From: DATFXM01 sp035315885
Lineage (GTDB): Bacteria; Acidobacteriota; Blastocatellia; UBA7656
Direction: 5' to 3'
NCBI GenBank assembly: GCA_035315885.1
Contig: DATFXM010000110.1
Span: 1 to 48,696, forward strand
DNA: 48,696 nt
The notes beneath the pieces were generated by a model, which was not told where the DNA came from, did not search any database, and worked only from the letters and a program-made list of their open reading frames with translations. Of the stretch, positions 32,594 through 40,431 are shown piece by piece. Both the position numbers and the translations under genes were made by a program. Numbering within the stretch: the stretch's first letter is position 1; each line of letters opens with the position of its first letter.

Positions 32594-34495
32594 TTAGAGT
32601 TGTTTTATGAACTCCACCGCTACTGCATCGCCCTCATATGTGTCCGATTTTTTCACCAGGTTTTTGAACCGGATGATTGCGGGAAGATTGATAGCGCCAC
32701 ACCCGATATTCTCCTTGAAATCGGGATCACGGCTAGTGATTTCCAGGCTGGCCGGGTCACTGACTCTAAACCGCAAGAGCGTGTCACCTTTTTTAAACGC
32801 AAGCACCATCCCGTTTCCGCACTCGATTGCAACCAGGACACCACGAATGCTCTGGGTTCCAATTGGGCCAACTACCTTGTCGTCTTGCTTGGGAGATGCC
32901 GGCTCACTGGCATCCTTGCGTTTCAGACGGGGAGCAGCGGCCGGCTCCGGCGGGGAGTCCGAAGTGTCGTGTTGGTTCTGCTTTGCCGTCGCGGAGGAAT
33001 TCTCGGCAAACTCCATCAGTCGCATTGCAGAAGACTTCACCCTCGGATCGACACCGTCGGCAAGCAGCGGCGCCAGAGTCTTCTTTGCTGCCTGATAATC
33101 GAGGGCGCGCATTTGAAGCTGCGCGAGCGTCAGGACAAGGTGATGGTTCTGCGGCTCGATTCGGAGGCCGGTTCTTATCGCCTCCGTTCCCTGCGCAAGC
33201 GGCTCGTCCGACACCAGAGACATGAACCCAAGGAGATTGTAGGAGGGTACGAAACCGGGCATCAGCTTGATAGCGGTCTTCACCTCGCTCACTATCGTCT
33301 TCGCAAGGTCCGGCTGGACAACATCCAGTGAACCGCGACGGCCTTCCATCAGCTCTGAGCGAAGCGCATCGGCGTAGTAGTAGTGCGCGAGGTAGTTCTG
33401 AGATCCCTTCGACGTGGCTTCCTTGAAATGGTCGCGAGCCTGAGGGTACTGTCTCCGGTGAACTGCAATGAACCCCAGTCCTTCATAGGCATTAGGCAGG
33501 GCAGGATCCAGCGCCATCGACTGCTTGAAGAACGTCTCCGCCTCATCAACTCGATTGGTGTGCAGCAACAGGTCGCCAAGATAGAACTGAACCTCCGCGT
33601 CAGACAAGGGTCGGACTGTCGTGTCCTTTTCGGCCTCGAACGTCTTGAACGTGTATATGATGTCGCTGTAGGTGTCATTACTGACGTACTTGCGTAATTC
33701 TTTCTCGATCGATGCGGTGTCGCTCTTGAATGCCTGTGCAAAGGCGCGGCTGATGTCCATCCCCGACGTATAAAGTTTGATGAACTCCACAAGCTCGGGT
33801 TTGCGGGCGCTCTTGTTTCCGTACACGAAGTAATGCATTAACGCCCACGACTCGGCGTAGAAAATTCCCTGGCGATCGCGCTCATTGTAATCGACAGCGT
33901 CGTGCTTAACCTGAAACAGACGTTCCAGCGGAATCAACTTGCTTTGCCTGAGTAACAGAACGTGATTCCCGATTGGCTTCCCTAATAACACTTCGTTCTT
34001 GTTCACGTTTATCTCGAAAGTTGAGTAGAGCTCCGCGAGACCTTCTTTTAACCAGAGCGGCCAATCGCGCTGTGCGTAGGCAGTGAGAAGGTGGGTATAT
34101 TCGTGAAAGATGATTCTGAACGGTTGCTCTTCGCCGGCGGAGATGTTGAGGGCGATTATGTTTTCATCCTCGCCGCGTTGAAAGTAGCCCGCAACGTTTG
34201 AGGGTTTGCCGTTATAGAGCGGTTTGAAAGGTTTGAATGCTCCGTCGTTTCTGAAGGCGATCACGTTGATTGGCACGGGCGACTCGTTGTGAATTCCGAA
34301 CAAGGCGACGAATGCTGCTCGGAACTGTTCGAGTTTCAAAACGGCCTGTCGCGCGTCTTTTTCATCGGCATTGCTGACGACATTGAAGTGCTTTGTACCG
34401 ATTGCTATCCACTTGTCCTTCGCGTCAGCGGATGAGGCAACGATGGTCAGCAGCACGGCGGCCGCGAATGAGGTACGAATCGTTAGAGCTTTCAC
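32594..34495 (-). CDS. Peptidase MA-like gluzincin with TPR repeats, exported
   Basis: A 633-aa protein with a signal peptide (MKALTIRTSFAAAVLLTIVASSADA). A zinc peptidase motif H131-E-Y-T-H135 is followed by WLKEGLAELYS about 17 residues later, the gluzincin third-ligand pattern. Residues about 295-480 hold TPR units, among them VQFYLGDLLLHTNRVDEAETFF and PNAYEGLGFIAVHRRQYPQARDHF. The C-terminal 130 residues are a different domain with VLVAIECGNGMVLAFKKGD and a conserved cysteine (NIGCGAINLP). It probably acts in the periplasm or on the surface. Substrate unknown. It ends 61 bases before the subtilase gene, so the two may form an operon. A repeat block lies behind it. Confidence 0.82.
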   Translation of the reverse strand: MKALTIRTSFAAAVLLTIVASSADAKDKWIAIGTKHFNVVSNADEKDARQAVLKLEQFRAAFVALFGIHNESPVPINVIAFRNDGAFKPFKPLYNGKPSNVAGYFQRGEDENIIALNISAGEEQPFRIIFHEYTHLLTAYAQRDWPLWLKEGLAELYSTFEINVNKNEVLLGKPIGNHVLLLRQSKLIPLERLFQVKHDAVDYNERDRQGIFYAESWALMHYFVYGNKSARKPELVEFIKLYTSGMDISRAFAQAFKSDTASIEKELRKYVSNDTYSDIIYTFKTFEAEKDTTVRPLSDAEVQFYLGDLLLHTNRVDEAETFFKQSMALDPALPNAYEGLGFIAVHRRQYPQARDHFKEATSKGSQNYLAHYYYADALRSELMEGRRGSLDVVQPDLAKTIVSEVKTAIKLMPGFVPSYNLLGFMSLVSDEPLAQGTEAIRTGLRIEPQNHHLVLTLAQLQMRALDYQAAKKTLAPLLADGVDPRVKSSAMRLMEFAENSSATAKQNQHDTSDSPPEPAAAPRLKRKDASEPASPKQDDKVVGPIGTQSIRGVLVAIECGNGMVLAFKKGDTLLRFRVSDPASLEITSRDPDFKENIGCGAINLPAIIRFKNLVKKSDTYEGDAVAVEFIKQL

Positions 34496-34516
34496 GTGAT
34501 GACTCCTGGTGATGAA

Positions 34517-34977
34517 TGCAGTTCTGAGTACTGAGGTTCCAGGTTCTGAACCCCGAAGGGGTTGCGTAACCTAGCCCAGGGTTGCCGTCCGCGGCCACCC
34601 TGGGTAAAACGGGTCAGGGCGGTTCAACCCCGAAGGGGTTGCGTAACCTAGCCCAGGGTTGCCGTCCGCGGCTACCCTGGGTAAAACGGGTCAAGGCGGT
34701 TCAACCCCGAAGGGGTTGCGTAACCTAGCCCAGGGTTGCCGTCCGCGGCTACCCTGGGTAAAACGGGTCAAGGCGGTTCAACCCCAAAGGGGTTGCGTCC
34801 CCTTGCCTCTTGAATCCGACTGTAAGGTCGAAGACGCAACCCTTTCAGGGTTTGCGACACGTCATGCATTCTGTACCCAGGGTAGCCGCGGACGGCAACC
34901 CTGGGCTAGGTTACGCAACCCCTTCGGGGTTGATACTCAGAACTCCCCCTTCGTGGTTGATACTTAGAACTCAGAAA
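34517..34977. repeat. Palindromic repeat block 3 with heptamer arms
   Basis: Four tandem 77-bp units start at about 34549, 34626, 34703 and 34780. Each opens AACCCCGAAGGGGTTGCG and contains the hairpin CCCAGGGTTGCCG...CGGCTACCCTGGG. A half unit in the opposite direction follows (34835-34940) with CGCAACCCCTTCGGGGTT. Arms of heptamers frame it: GTTCTGAGTACTGAG from 34521 on the left, ACTCAG/ACTTAG words near 34936-34977 on the right. The identity between units is nearly complete, so expansion is recent. Confidence 0.88.
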
Positions 34978-34988
34978 TTCCGCGTCTC

Positions 34989-36461
34989 TTACAACGACGC
35001 GAGTTCTGCTTCGATCTGGGAGCGGGAGCGTTGCAACTCGAACAAGACTGGAGGCGCTGCGCGCTCACGACACGGATCAAGCCGGCAGCGCTCGCAAGTA
35101 CCGTCGATTTCGATTGAAGTGATCGCGGGGTCGCTGGCGAACTTTACTGCACGCTCGACCGCATCGTCGAAACGAAAACCTACAGACACCGACGACGCTG
35201 CCGACGGAGTAAGGGTTAAGCGCCTGGCCATCGCTATACAAAGATATCGCGCATCGGTGTCTACAAAGCGCGACAACTGGGCTTCTATCCGCGGTTCTGC
35301 GCCAGCATTGCCATTCCCTGAAACGTTCAGATTCTGCAGGATACGAATCGCCAGCCACCGCCTGCAATAGTGCTCGCTTACGCCGGTGCCCCCGGGAATC
35401 AACACCCGTGACATGTTGAGGTGCTTGACCAGCCTGTATTCGCCCGCCTCGTTGTTGAACCGCAGAAAGTGAAGCCTGATTCCAAAAAAGGCAGGCACCA
35501 GTTCCGTCAGGCGATACATAAAAATCTCCGGAGTCACGTCGTAACGCTCAAGCAACGCACGCAATTGTTGCGGCCGCCAACGGTCCAGCGCAAAGAACTT
35601 CTTCAAATCGGTGAGCAACAAGTCCCGATTGACCAGCAACGCCCCGGCAAAGTAGGACGCCTTGAAATCGTTGAGCACCTGCTCGAACGAATCGACTCGT
35701 TCGGGAGCCGAAGTCATCGCGCGCTCTTTAAGATCGAGCACCTGATAGCCGATCTCTCGCGCGAGGATGAATTTTTTCTGCAGCTCGGTGAGAGCCGGAT
35801 TGACCAGCAGAATTGGCCCCTGGCGCGGTTTGGTGACAAGCACCGACCGAAATCTTGCAAGCTTCGGATGATTTGAGAGCTGTCGATCGTCGAGTCGATA
35901 TCCGAATCGGTCCTCGATGAGCTTGAGTAACCGTTCGTAGTTCGGTGTCGGCGACTGCTTGATTTCCCAGCTTCGCACGAAATCGTCGGCCGCGCGCTCG
36001 ATGTCGGGAAAATAGTTTCCGTTCAGCTCCTGATATGAGCGCAGCGCCGAGCGATAGAGGTGTTCGACCGTGATATTGTACTGCTCGGCAATTGCCAGCA
36101 GCGCGTTCAAAAGCGCGCTGGCTTCGGCTGGCTGCCTGGTCAACAGCTCGAGCACCTGCGCCGGAGAGATACCAAACAAATGATACGGAAAGCCGTGCAA
36201 AACCGGCGAACTAAGGAAATCTGAAAGTGGGCTTAGTTGCTCATCCAGTCTGAGCGATACTAGATCGTCGTAGCTTTTCCCGAGCGATTCGGCGATCCGC
36301 GCGATCTTTTCGGTTTTGGGATATTTTTTCCCGTGTTCAATTTCGGTGAGATATGAAGTGGACAGTCCGGTACGGTTGCTGAGATCGGTCAATGAGAGAC
36401 CAGCCTGCTCCCGGAACTGCCGAAGTTTCATTCCAAAAATTACTTTATGATTAAGGCCCAT
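34989..36461 (-). CDS. ScfR/RamB-type XRE transcriptional regulator
   Basis: A 490-aa protein. Residues 10-65 are an XRE helix-turn-helix (MKLRQFREQAGLSLTDLSNRTGL, then YLTEIEHGKKYP). Residues about 190-300 correspond to the ImmA/IrrE-like peptidase fold, but the HExxH is degraded to AREIGYQ (in FILAREIGYQVLDL). The C-terminus carries CERCRLDPCRERAAPP, a cysteine motif typical of short-chain fatty acyl transcriptional regulators. RamB and ScfR relatives control acetate, propionate or glyoxylate genes; no such gene is near, so its targets are unknown. It is divergent from the alpha/beta hydrolase at 36653 and may control it. Confidence 0.85.
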   Translation of the reverse strand: MGLNHKVIFGMKLRQFREQAGLSLTDLSNRTGLSTSYLTEIEHGKKYPKTEKIARIAESLGKSYDDLVSLRLDEQLSPLSDFLSSPVLHGFPYHLFGISPAQVLELLTRQPAEASALLNALLAIAEQYNITVEHLYRSALRSYQELNGNYFPDIERAADDFVRSWEIKQSPTPNYERLLKLIEDRFGYRLDDRQLSNHPKLARFRSVLVTKPRQGPILLVNPALTELQKKFILAREIGYQVLDLKERAMTSAPERVDSFEQVLNDFKASYFAGALLVNRDLLLTDLKKFFALDRWRPQQLRALLERYDVTPEIFMYRLTELVPAFFGIRLHFLRFNNEAGEYRLVKHLNMSRVLIPGGTGVSEHYCRRWLAIRILQNLNVSGNGNAGAEPRIEAQLSRFVDTDARYLCIAMARRLTLTPSAASSVSVGFRFDDAVERAVKFASDPAITSIEIDGTCERCRLDPCRERAAPPVLFELQRSRSQIEAELASL

Positions 36462-36481
36462 CTACGCTCGTGTTAAATGCG

Positions 36482-36510
36482 AAACTAACAAGCGCCGTTT
36501 CAAAAGTCAA
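36482..36510 (-). promoter_or_regulatory. Sigma-70-like promoter of the ScfR-type gene
   Basis: On the minus strand TTGACT (36505-36510) and TAGTTT (36482-36487) are spaced 17 bases, about 20 bases before the ATG at 36461. Confidence 0.45.
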
Positions 36511-36516
36511 CGAGAA

Positions 36517-36586
36517 GGAAGTTCTGAGTTCTGAGTTCTGAGTCCCTTTCTGGGTTGACACTCAGAACTCAGAACTCAGAACTTCC
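36517..36586. repeat. Perfect 27-bp hairpin of heptamers in a divergent promoter region
   Basis: The left arm (36517-36543), starting GGAAGTTCTGAGTTCTGAG, and the right arm (36560-36586) are exact reverse complements over 27 bases around a 16-base loop (36544-36559). Both arms are AACTCAG heptamers. The right arm end overlaps the -35 box of the hydrolase promoter. It is the smallest member of the AACTCAG-armed family. Confidence 0.9.
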
Positions 36587-36611
36587 GTATCCCGGCGGAC
36601 GAAACTATAAT
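36583..36611 (+). promoter_or_regulatory. Sigma-70-like promoter of the alpha/beta hydrolase gene
   Basis: TTCCGT (36583-36588) and a perfect TATAAT (36606-36611) spaced 17 bases, about 42 bases before the ATG at 36653. AGGAG at 36641-36645 is the Shine-Dalgarno. Confidence 0.6.
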
Positions 36612-36652
36612 CGTGCCTTCTCAGCAGTCACCCAAACTTTAGGAGCCATCTC

Positions 36653-37669
36653 ATGCAAAGAGCCATTCCCAAGAGAAGTCGTTTGCGCGGATTCGTCATC
36701 ACACACCTGGGTTTCGCCGCAGTAGTCCTCTCGCTTTGTTGCTCGGTATCCCTCGCCCAGGCGACATTCAACCCGCCTGCCGACATTGAATATCGCAAGG
36801 CCAACATAATGAGCGAGGGAGTCCGGATGAATGCCGAGTTGTATTCGCTCAAATCGAACGCCGGCAAACAGCTTCCGACCATCATAATGAGCCACGGCTG
36901 GGGCGGAACCGCCGCACAGCTTCGCTTGCAGGCGATGGATTTCGCTCGCGCGGGTTACCTCGTGATAGCTTTCGACTATCGCGGTTGGGGAGCCAGCGAT
37001 TCGCGTCTCATTCTCGTCGGGCAGGCGCCTGCGAAAATAGAAAACCACCGCTTCACCGCCGAAGTGATGGAAGTTCGCGAGGTGGTAGATCCCTTTGAGC
37101 AGACTCAGGACATCTTTAACGCTATTCACTGGGCGATGGGAGAGCCGCAGGTTGATAAGAATCGCGTGGGCCTTTGGGGCACCAGCTATTCGGGTGGGCA
37201 CGTCGTGTACGCAGCAGCGCACGACCCAAGGATAAAGGCCATCGTGAGCCAGGTCGGCGCGCCCGATTCAAGGCCTAAGGCACAATCGCAAAGCGGCAGC
37301 GTTGAAGCGCAAACGCGCGCCGCTTACGAGGAGGCTACTAAACGCGCTCGAGGTGAGATCGGATATCCAGCGCCTCGCGCCCGTGAAATCGGGAATCTGC
37401 AAGGCGCGCCGATTCGCGAAAAGATGTTGAGATTCGCGCCGGTGGATGACGTTCCTCAGATCAAGAACTGCGCAATGCTGTTCATCGTTGCCGAGAAAGA
37501 AGAACTGTTTCGCAACGAAGACCAGGCCAGGTTGGCTTATGATCGCGCTCAGCAGCCGAAGAAGTACGTAGTGATTCCCGGGATCACTCACTACGGAATC
37601 TACGGACCTGCTCGCGAGCAGGCGACCAAACTTGCGATCGAATGGTTTGATGAGCACCTCAAGAAATAA
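36653..37669 (+). CDS. Secreted alpha/beta hydrolase
   Basis: A 338-aa protein with a signal peptide (hydrophobic stretch near residues 14-37, ending SLAQ). The alpha/beta hydrolase fold shows an oxyanion segment (SHGWGGTAAQLRLQAMDFA), DYRGWGASDSR, and the nucleophile S178 in GLWGTSYSGGHVVYAAAHD. The late acid and histidine are probably in FIVAEKEELF and GITHYGIYGPAR. The closest classes are S15/CocE or dienelactone-hydrolase-like esterases. Substrate unknown. It is divergent from the ScfR-type regulator across a hairpin, so a regulatory link is plausible. Confidence 0.85.
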   Translation: MQRAIPKRSRLRGFVITHLGFAAVVLSLCCSVSLAQATFNPPADIEYRKANIMSEGVRMNAELYSLKSNAGKQLPTIIMSHGWGGTAAQLRLQAMDFARAGYLVIAFDYRGWGASDSRLILVGQAPAKIENHRFTAEVMEVREVVDPFEQTQDIFNAIHWAMGEPQVDKNRVGLWGTSYSGGHVVYAAAHDPRIKAIVSQVGAPDSRPKAQSQSGSVEAQTRAAYEEATKRARGEIGYPAPRAREIGNLQGAPIREKMLRFAPVDDVPQIKNCAMLFIVAEKEELFRNEDQARLAYDRAQQPKKYVVIPGITHYGIYGPAREQATKLAIEWFDEHLKK

Positions 37670-37675
37670 TCCGTC

Positions 37676-37752
37676 GACCCGATGTGAAGTCGGGTCAGCG
37701 CGACCTTTTCAATAGACGGACTACAGAGTTGCAACGCCGGTTCCTGGCGTTG
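37676..37752. terminator. Two hairpins between convergent genes
   Basis: GACCCGA (37676-37682) pairs with TCGGGTC (37690-37696), loop TGTGAAG. CAACGCC (37732-37738) pairs with GGCGTTG (37746-37752), loop GGTTCCT. No long T run follows directly, so the termination role is moderate. The hydrolase gene ends at 37669 and the DUF1697 gene at 37766. Confidence 0.4.
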
Positions 37753-37765
37753 AGACTTGTCTTTG

Positions 37766-38308
37766 TCACTTTTCAATCTGAGCAGCGAGTTCAGCCAGAC
37801 GCATGACCGTGTTCCAGTTCCTCGCCGTCCCGACGACTTTCAGTAGTCGTTCAACGTTAAGCTTCGAGCGCCCGATTCCGTCGAAGTAGTAGACGTAGCA
37901 CTCCTTATCAATCACCTCGATTTCCTCGGTACCGCTGTACAGGTTTGGAATGCTGTCGATTGCCTTCCTGTCAGGCTGCTCGTCCAGAAAGAACACTTGT
38001 AGTTGGCGCGGATTCCGGGACGCGTCGAGAGCTATCGGATTTCTCTTTATGACTCCGCGCAGCTCATCGGCCGATCGAATAATGACTCGACTCTCCACGC
38101 GCAGGTTCTTTGCAACAGCGTCCTCGATCTTTTTGGCAATCCGGGCAGGATCGGATTTCCCGCACTCAAACACGACGTTTCCGCTCTGCACGTACGTTGT
38201 GACCTTTCTTAAGCCCAGCGACTCGTAAATATTTTTCAGGTCTTCCATTCTGACCCGCTTGTTAGGACCCAGGTTGATACCCCTAAGCAACGAAACTAGT
38301 GCGGCCAT
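37766..38308 (-). CDS. DUF1697 family protein
   Basis: About 180 aa from the ATG at 38308 (MAALVSLLRGINLGPNKRVRM), where the family always starts; the longer frame to 38389 is not needed. The LLRGINLGPNKRVRMEDL and TTYVQSGNVVFE stretches and the C-terminal RNWNTVMRLAELA are family signatures. DUF1697 proteins are widespread small cytoplasmic proteins of unknown function. AAGGAA precedes the start. Confidence 0.93.
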   Translation of the reverse strand: MAALVSLLRGINLGPNKRVRMEDLKNIYESLGLRKVTTYVQSGNVVFECGKSDPARIAKKIEDAVAKNLRVESRVIIRSADELRGVIKRNPIALDASRNPRQLQVFFLDEQPDRKAIDSIPNLYSGTEEIEVIDKECYVYYFDGIGRSKLNVERLLKVVGTARNWNTVMRLAELAAQIEK

Positions 38309-38580
38309 GGAATTCCTTTCTTCGCTTCTTAAAGTCTTACAATTCTCCGCGATTTGGTCATAGACGCCATCGCGATTTTGATGTCTCACAAACCAGGTAA
38401 GGGTACGCGACGAAAGGCTGAGTTACGAAACCGATTTGGAGTCTGGACCAGGACCCACTCATTACTTTAGACGGCTCACGAAAGGATACTCTCACTGCGC
38501 AGACGAGTCGGCCATCGAGCTGAAGCATCGCTGCAATACGAGGGATCGGCACATTGATTGAAGGTAATTGAGAGGCTTTT

Positions 38581-38659
38581 CCACGACGCATTTGTGCGCG
38601 TGGAGATGTATAGCTCCAGGACAGAGGTCTGCAAGCGCGGATGTTGTCCTGGAAAGGAG
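38581..38659 (+). promoter_or_regulatory. Structured leader with stem next to the DUF2231 ribosome-binding site
   Basis: CCACG-A-CGCA (38581-38590) pairs with TGCGCGTGG (38595-38603) with one bulge and a TTTG loop. Then TCCAGGACA (38615-38623) pairs perfectly with TGTCCTGGA (38645-38653). The second stem ends at the base before AAGGAG (38654-38659), so folding could alter ribosome access. No known riboswitch is recognised. The rest of the 358-base spacer from 38309 shows nothing else I can name. Confidence 0.4.
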
Positions 38660-38667
38660 TAAGACCA

Positions 38668-39141
38668 ATGACAAGTCCTGCAAGCATTAAAGGACATCCC
38701 ATACATCCAATGCTGATCGTTTTTCCAATTGCACTTTGGGTGTTCTCTCTCATAAGCGATCTGATCTATCTCGCCAGACCGGAACTCCGGGTGTGGAGTG
38801 ACGTGGCTTACTACACAATGGCTGGCGGTCTGATTGGCGCGCTGCTGGCGGCGATCCCGGGATTGATCGATCTGATGTGGATTCGCGACCGAGTGGTGAA
38901 GCGAGTCGGCGTCACTCATATGATTATCAACCTCATCGTCGTTGCACTCTTCGCGATAAACCTGTGGCTTAGAAGTACCAGTGCGCGAAATGTGACTGGA
39001 CTCGTAATCCTGTCAGCGATCGGAATCGTGCTGATGTGTTTATCGGGTTGGCTGGGTGGCAAGATGGTTTACGTGCATGGCGTAGGAGTCGAGCCGCTTG
39101 CGCCAGAGGAACGCAGAGATATGCCGCGTCGCGCAGCATAG
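38668..39141 (+). CDS. DUF2231 family membrane protein
   Basis: About 157 aa from the ATG at 38668, eight bases after AAGGAG; the earlier ATG at 38641 lies inside the hairpin. It begins MTSPASIKGHPIHPMLIVFPIAL, the KGHPIHPxLV signature of DUF2231. Four membrane helices follow (VFPIALWVFSLISDLIYLA, GGLIGALLAAIPGLIDLMWI, LIVVALFAINLWL, LVILSAIGIVLMCLSGWLGG). DUF2231 proteins are thought to be heme- or redox-linked membrane proteins, with the paired histidines conserved; function unproven. It converges with the DUF2071 gene. Confidence 0.9.
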   Translation: MTSPASIKGHPIHPMLIVFPIALWVFSLISDLIYLARPELRVWSDVAYYTMAGGLIGALLAAIPGLIDLMWIRDRVVKRVGVTHMIINLIVVALFAINLWLRSTSARNVTGLVILSAIGIVLMCLSGWLGGKMVYVHGVGVEPLAPEERRDMPRRAA

Positions 39142-39204
39142 TCGGTGCACGTCTGGGTCTCGCGTGATTTGACAGACCGCATCTGTTCCGTCTATCCGCC
39201 GGAC

Positions 39205-39963
39205 TCAGACTTTTTGTGGCGGCCATATTTCGACTTGCAGCGATTCGGAGTAGTGCAGCAAAGGTTCAACGTTGGGCGTCGTCATGCCGTGTGATTCCAG
39301 CATCGTGGAACGCAGGCTCGTCAGGCTTGCACGATGCAACGCCCACGGACGATGCCAGATCCGCGCCCGATAGAGCTGAGCTCGATCTGCGGCGTACAAG
39401 GAATACCGCTCGATAAGGAAGAATTCGAGCGAGCCCGGCTCGGCTTGTGCAGTCTCGGGAGCGAACTGCCACGTGGCTTCGAAGCTTGCTTGCGCCAACT
39501 TTGAGGAACGCGAAAGTCTGTAGTCGATGGTTTGACCGGATTGTTCGAGCTCTATTTCGGCCTTGAAGTATGGAAGATGAAACGCCTGCCGGCCGACAAG
39601 CACCGCCAGCGCATGATTTGCGTCGAGTGAGAAAAACCAGACTCCCGGTACGCGGTTCACATAAACATAAGTTCGCACGTTCAGCTCGTGACAACGGTTG
39701 AGCAATGGAAGCGTCGGCGTGAACCTGGGCCTGATGCCCCACATTGTGAATGGAGCGATTGCCACCCAAGCCGTGCCCTCGAACAGATCCAGTTCCAATC
39801 CGGCGGGCACCAGCGGCCGAATCAGTTCCGGAGAAATGGGCCAATGAATGAACAGAAGTTTGCCCCAAGTCTGATGCATTATCGACGAAGTCCGCGGGCG
39901 CTCGCGGATCGACAACCGGTCGTCGAGACTTGGTGCGTCGTTCGTTTTGTCGGCGACTGCCAT
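39205..39963 (-). CDS. DUF2071 (YqjF-like) family protein
   Basis: A 252-aa protein matching DUF2071 from MHQTWGKLLFIHWPISPELIRPLVP, then DLFEGTAWVAIAPFTMWGIRPRF and ELNVRTYVYVNRVPGVWFFSLDANHALAV. The fold is related to acetoacetate decarboxylase, but the catalytic lysine of that enzyme is not obvious, so activity is uncertain. It is a cytoplasmic protein. A 64-base gap separates it from the convergent DUF2231 gene. Confidence 0.92.
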   Translation of the reverse strand: MAVADKTNDAPSLDDRLSIRERPRTSSIMHQTWGKLLFIHWPISPELIRPLVPAGLELDLFEGTAWVAIAPFTMWGIRPRFTPTLPLLNRCHELNVRTYVYVNRVPGVWFFSLDANHALAVLVGRQAFHLPYFKAEIELEQSGQTIDYRLSRSSKLAQASFEATWQFAPETAQAEPGSLEFFLIERYSLYAADRAQLYRARIWHRPWALHRASLTSLRSTMLESHGMTTPNVEPLLHYSESLQVEIWPPQKV

Positions 39964-40153
39964 CTTGAACGGTGAAATCCCTTTCGCTTCTCTGCAGTGT
40001 ACTGATTAAATCCCAAGTCACACGCTCATGAGCAACGCGCGTCTGACCTCGCTACAGGGTACTGTTCCCGATCTATACGGTCCAGCCAGCCTGTACAAAG
40101 TGGCGCATTACTAATCAGCAAGTGATTCGAATGAGCTCGGCACTCGCGATCAC

Positions 40154-40199
40154 AAAAAATCACCGCGACGTCGCTTGCTGAGCCAGCGAGGCCGCGGTG
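40154..40199 (-). terminator. Intrinsic terminator, minus strand
   Basis: Nested stems CACCGCG/CGCGGTG (40161-40167 with 40193-40199) and TCGCT/AGCGA (40171-40175 with 40185-40189) are followed on the minus strand by six T (A run at 40154-40159). No annotated minus-strand gene ends here, which is why a non-coding RNA is proposed. Confidence 0.6.
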
Positions 40200-40322
40200 G
40201 TGGAGGATGGGATGTGTTGTGAGGCGTCAACCCTACGCCGTCGGACATTCAAGCCCACGCGGCGAAAGGCTTCTTGCCTATGGCTTACTGAATGTCGTTG
40301 CCGAGTTCAATCTGTTGATTGA
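40154..40322 (-). ncRNA. Candidate structured non-coding RNA
   Basis: The 468-base gap between the DUF2071 start and the CrtI-like gene has no convincing ORF but a run of stems. Read on the minus strand: TCAATC/GATTGA (40307-40322, loop AACA); a long bulged helix of TGAATGTC (40244-40251 on the plus strand: GACATTCA with 40289-40296) plus AGCC/GGCT and inner AGGC/GCCT; GGCGT/ACGCC (40223-40239); and a terminal hairpin with a U-run at 40154-40199. This suggests a minus-strand transcript of about 170-200 bases. The promoter is not clear, and it does not look like 6S, SRP, tmRNA or RNase P RNA. The rest of the gap shows nothing else. Confidence 0.4.
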
Positions 40323-40431
40323 CACCTTTGTCCAATCGCTCTGACTTTCAGCTGCAAGGACCGAAGCAAATACGCGGCCAGTCGTTAGTCGCAGATTTGA
40401 TTAACAGCCTGCAACCGGCGATGATCGATCC

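Noticed and set aside
34549..34860. Regular 77-bp repeats that might be a CRISPR array
   Set aside because: The units are continuous without unique spacers, are palindromic throughout, and no cas gene is near.
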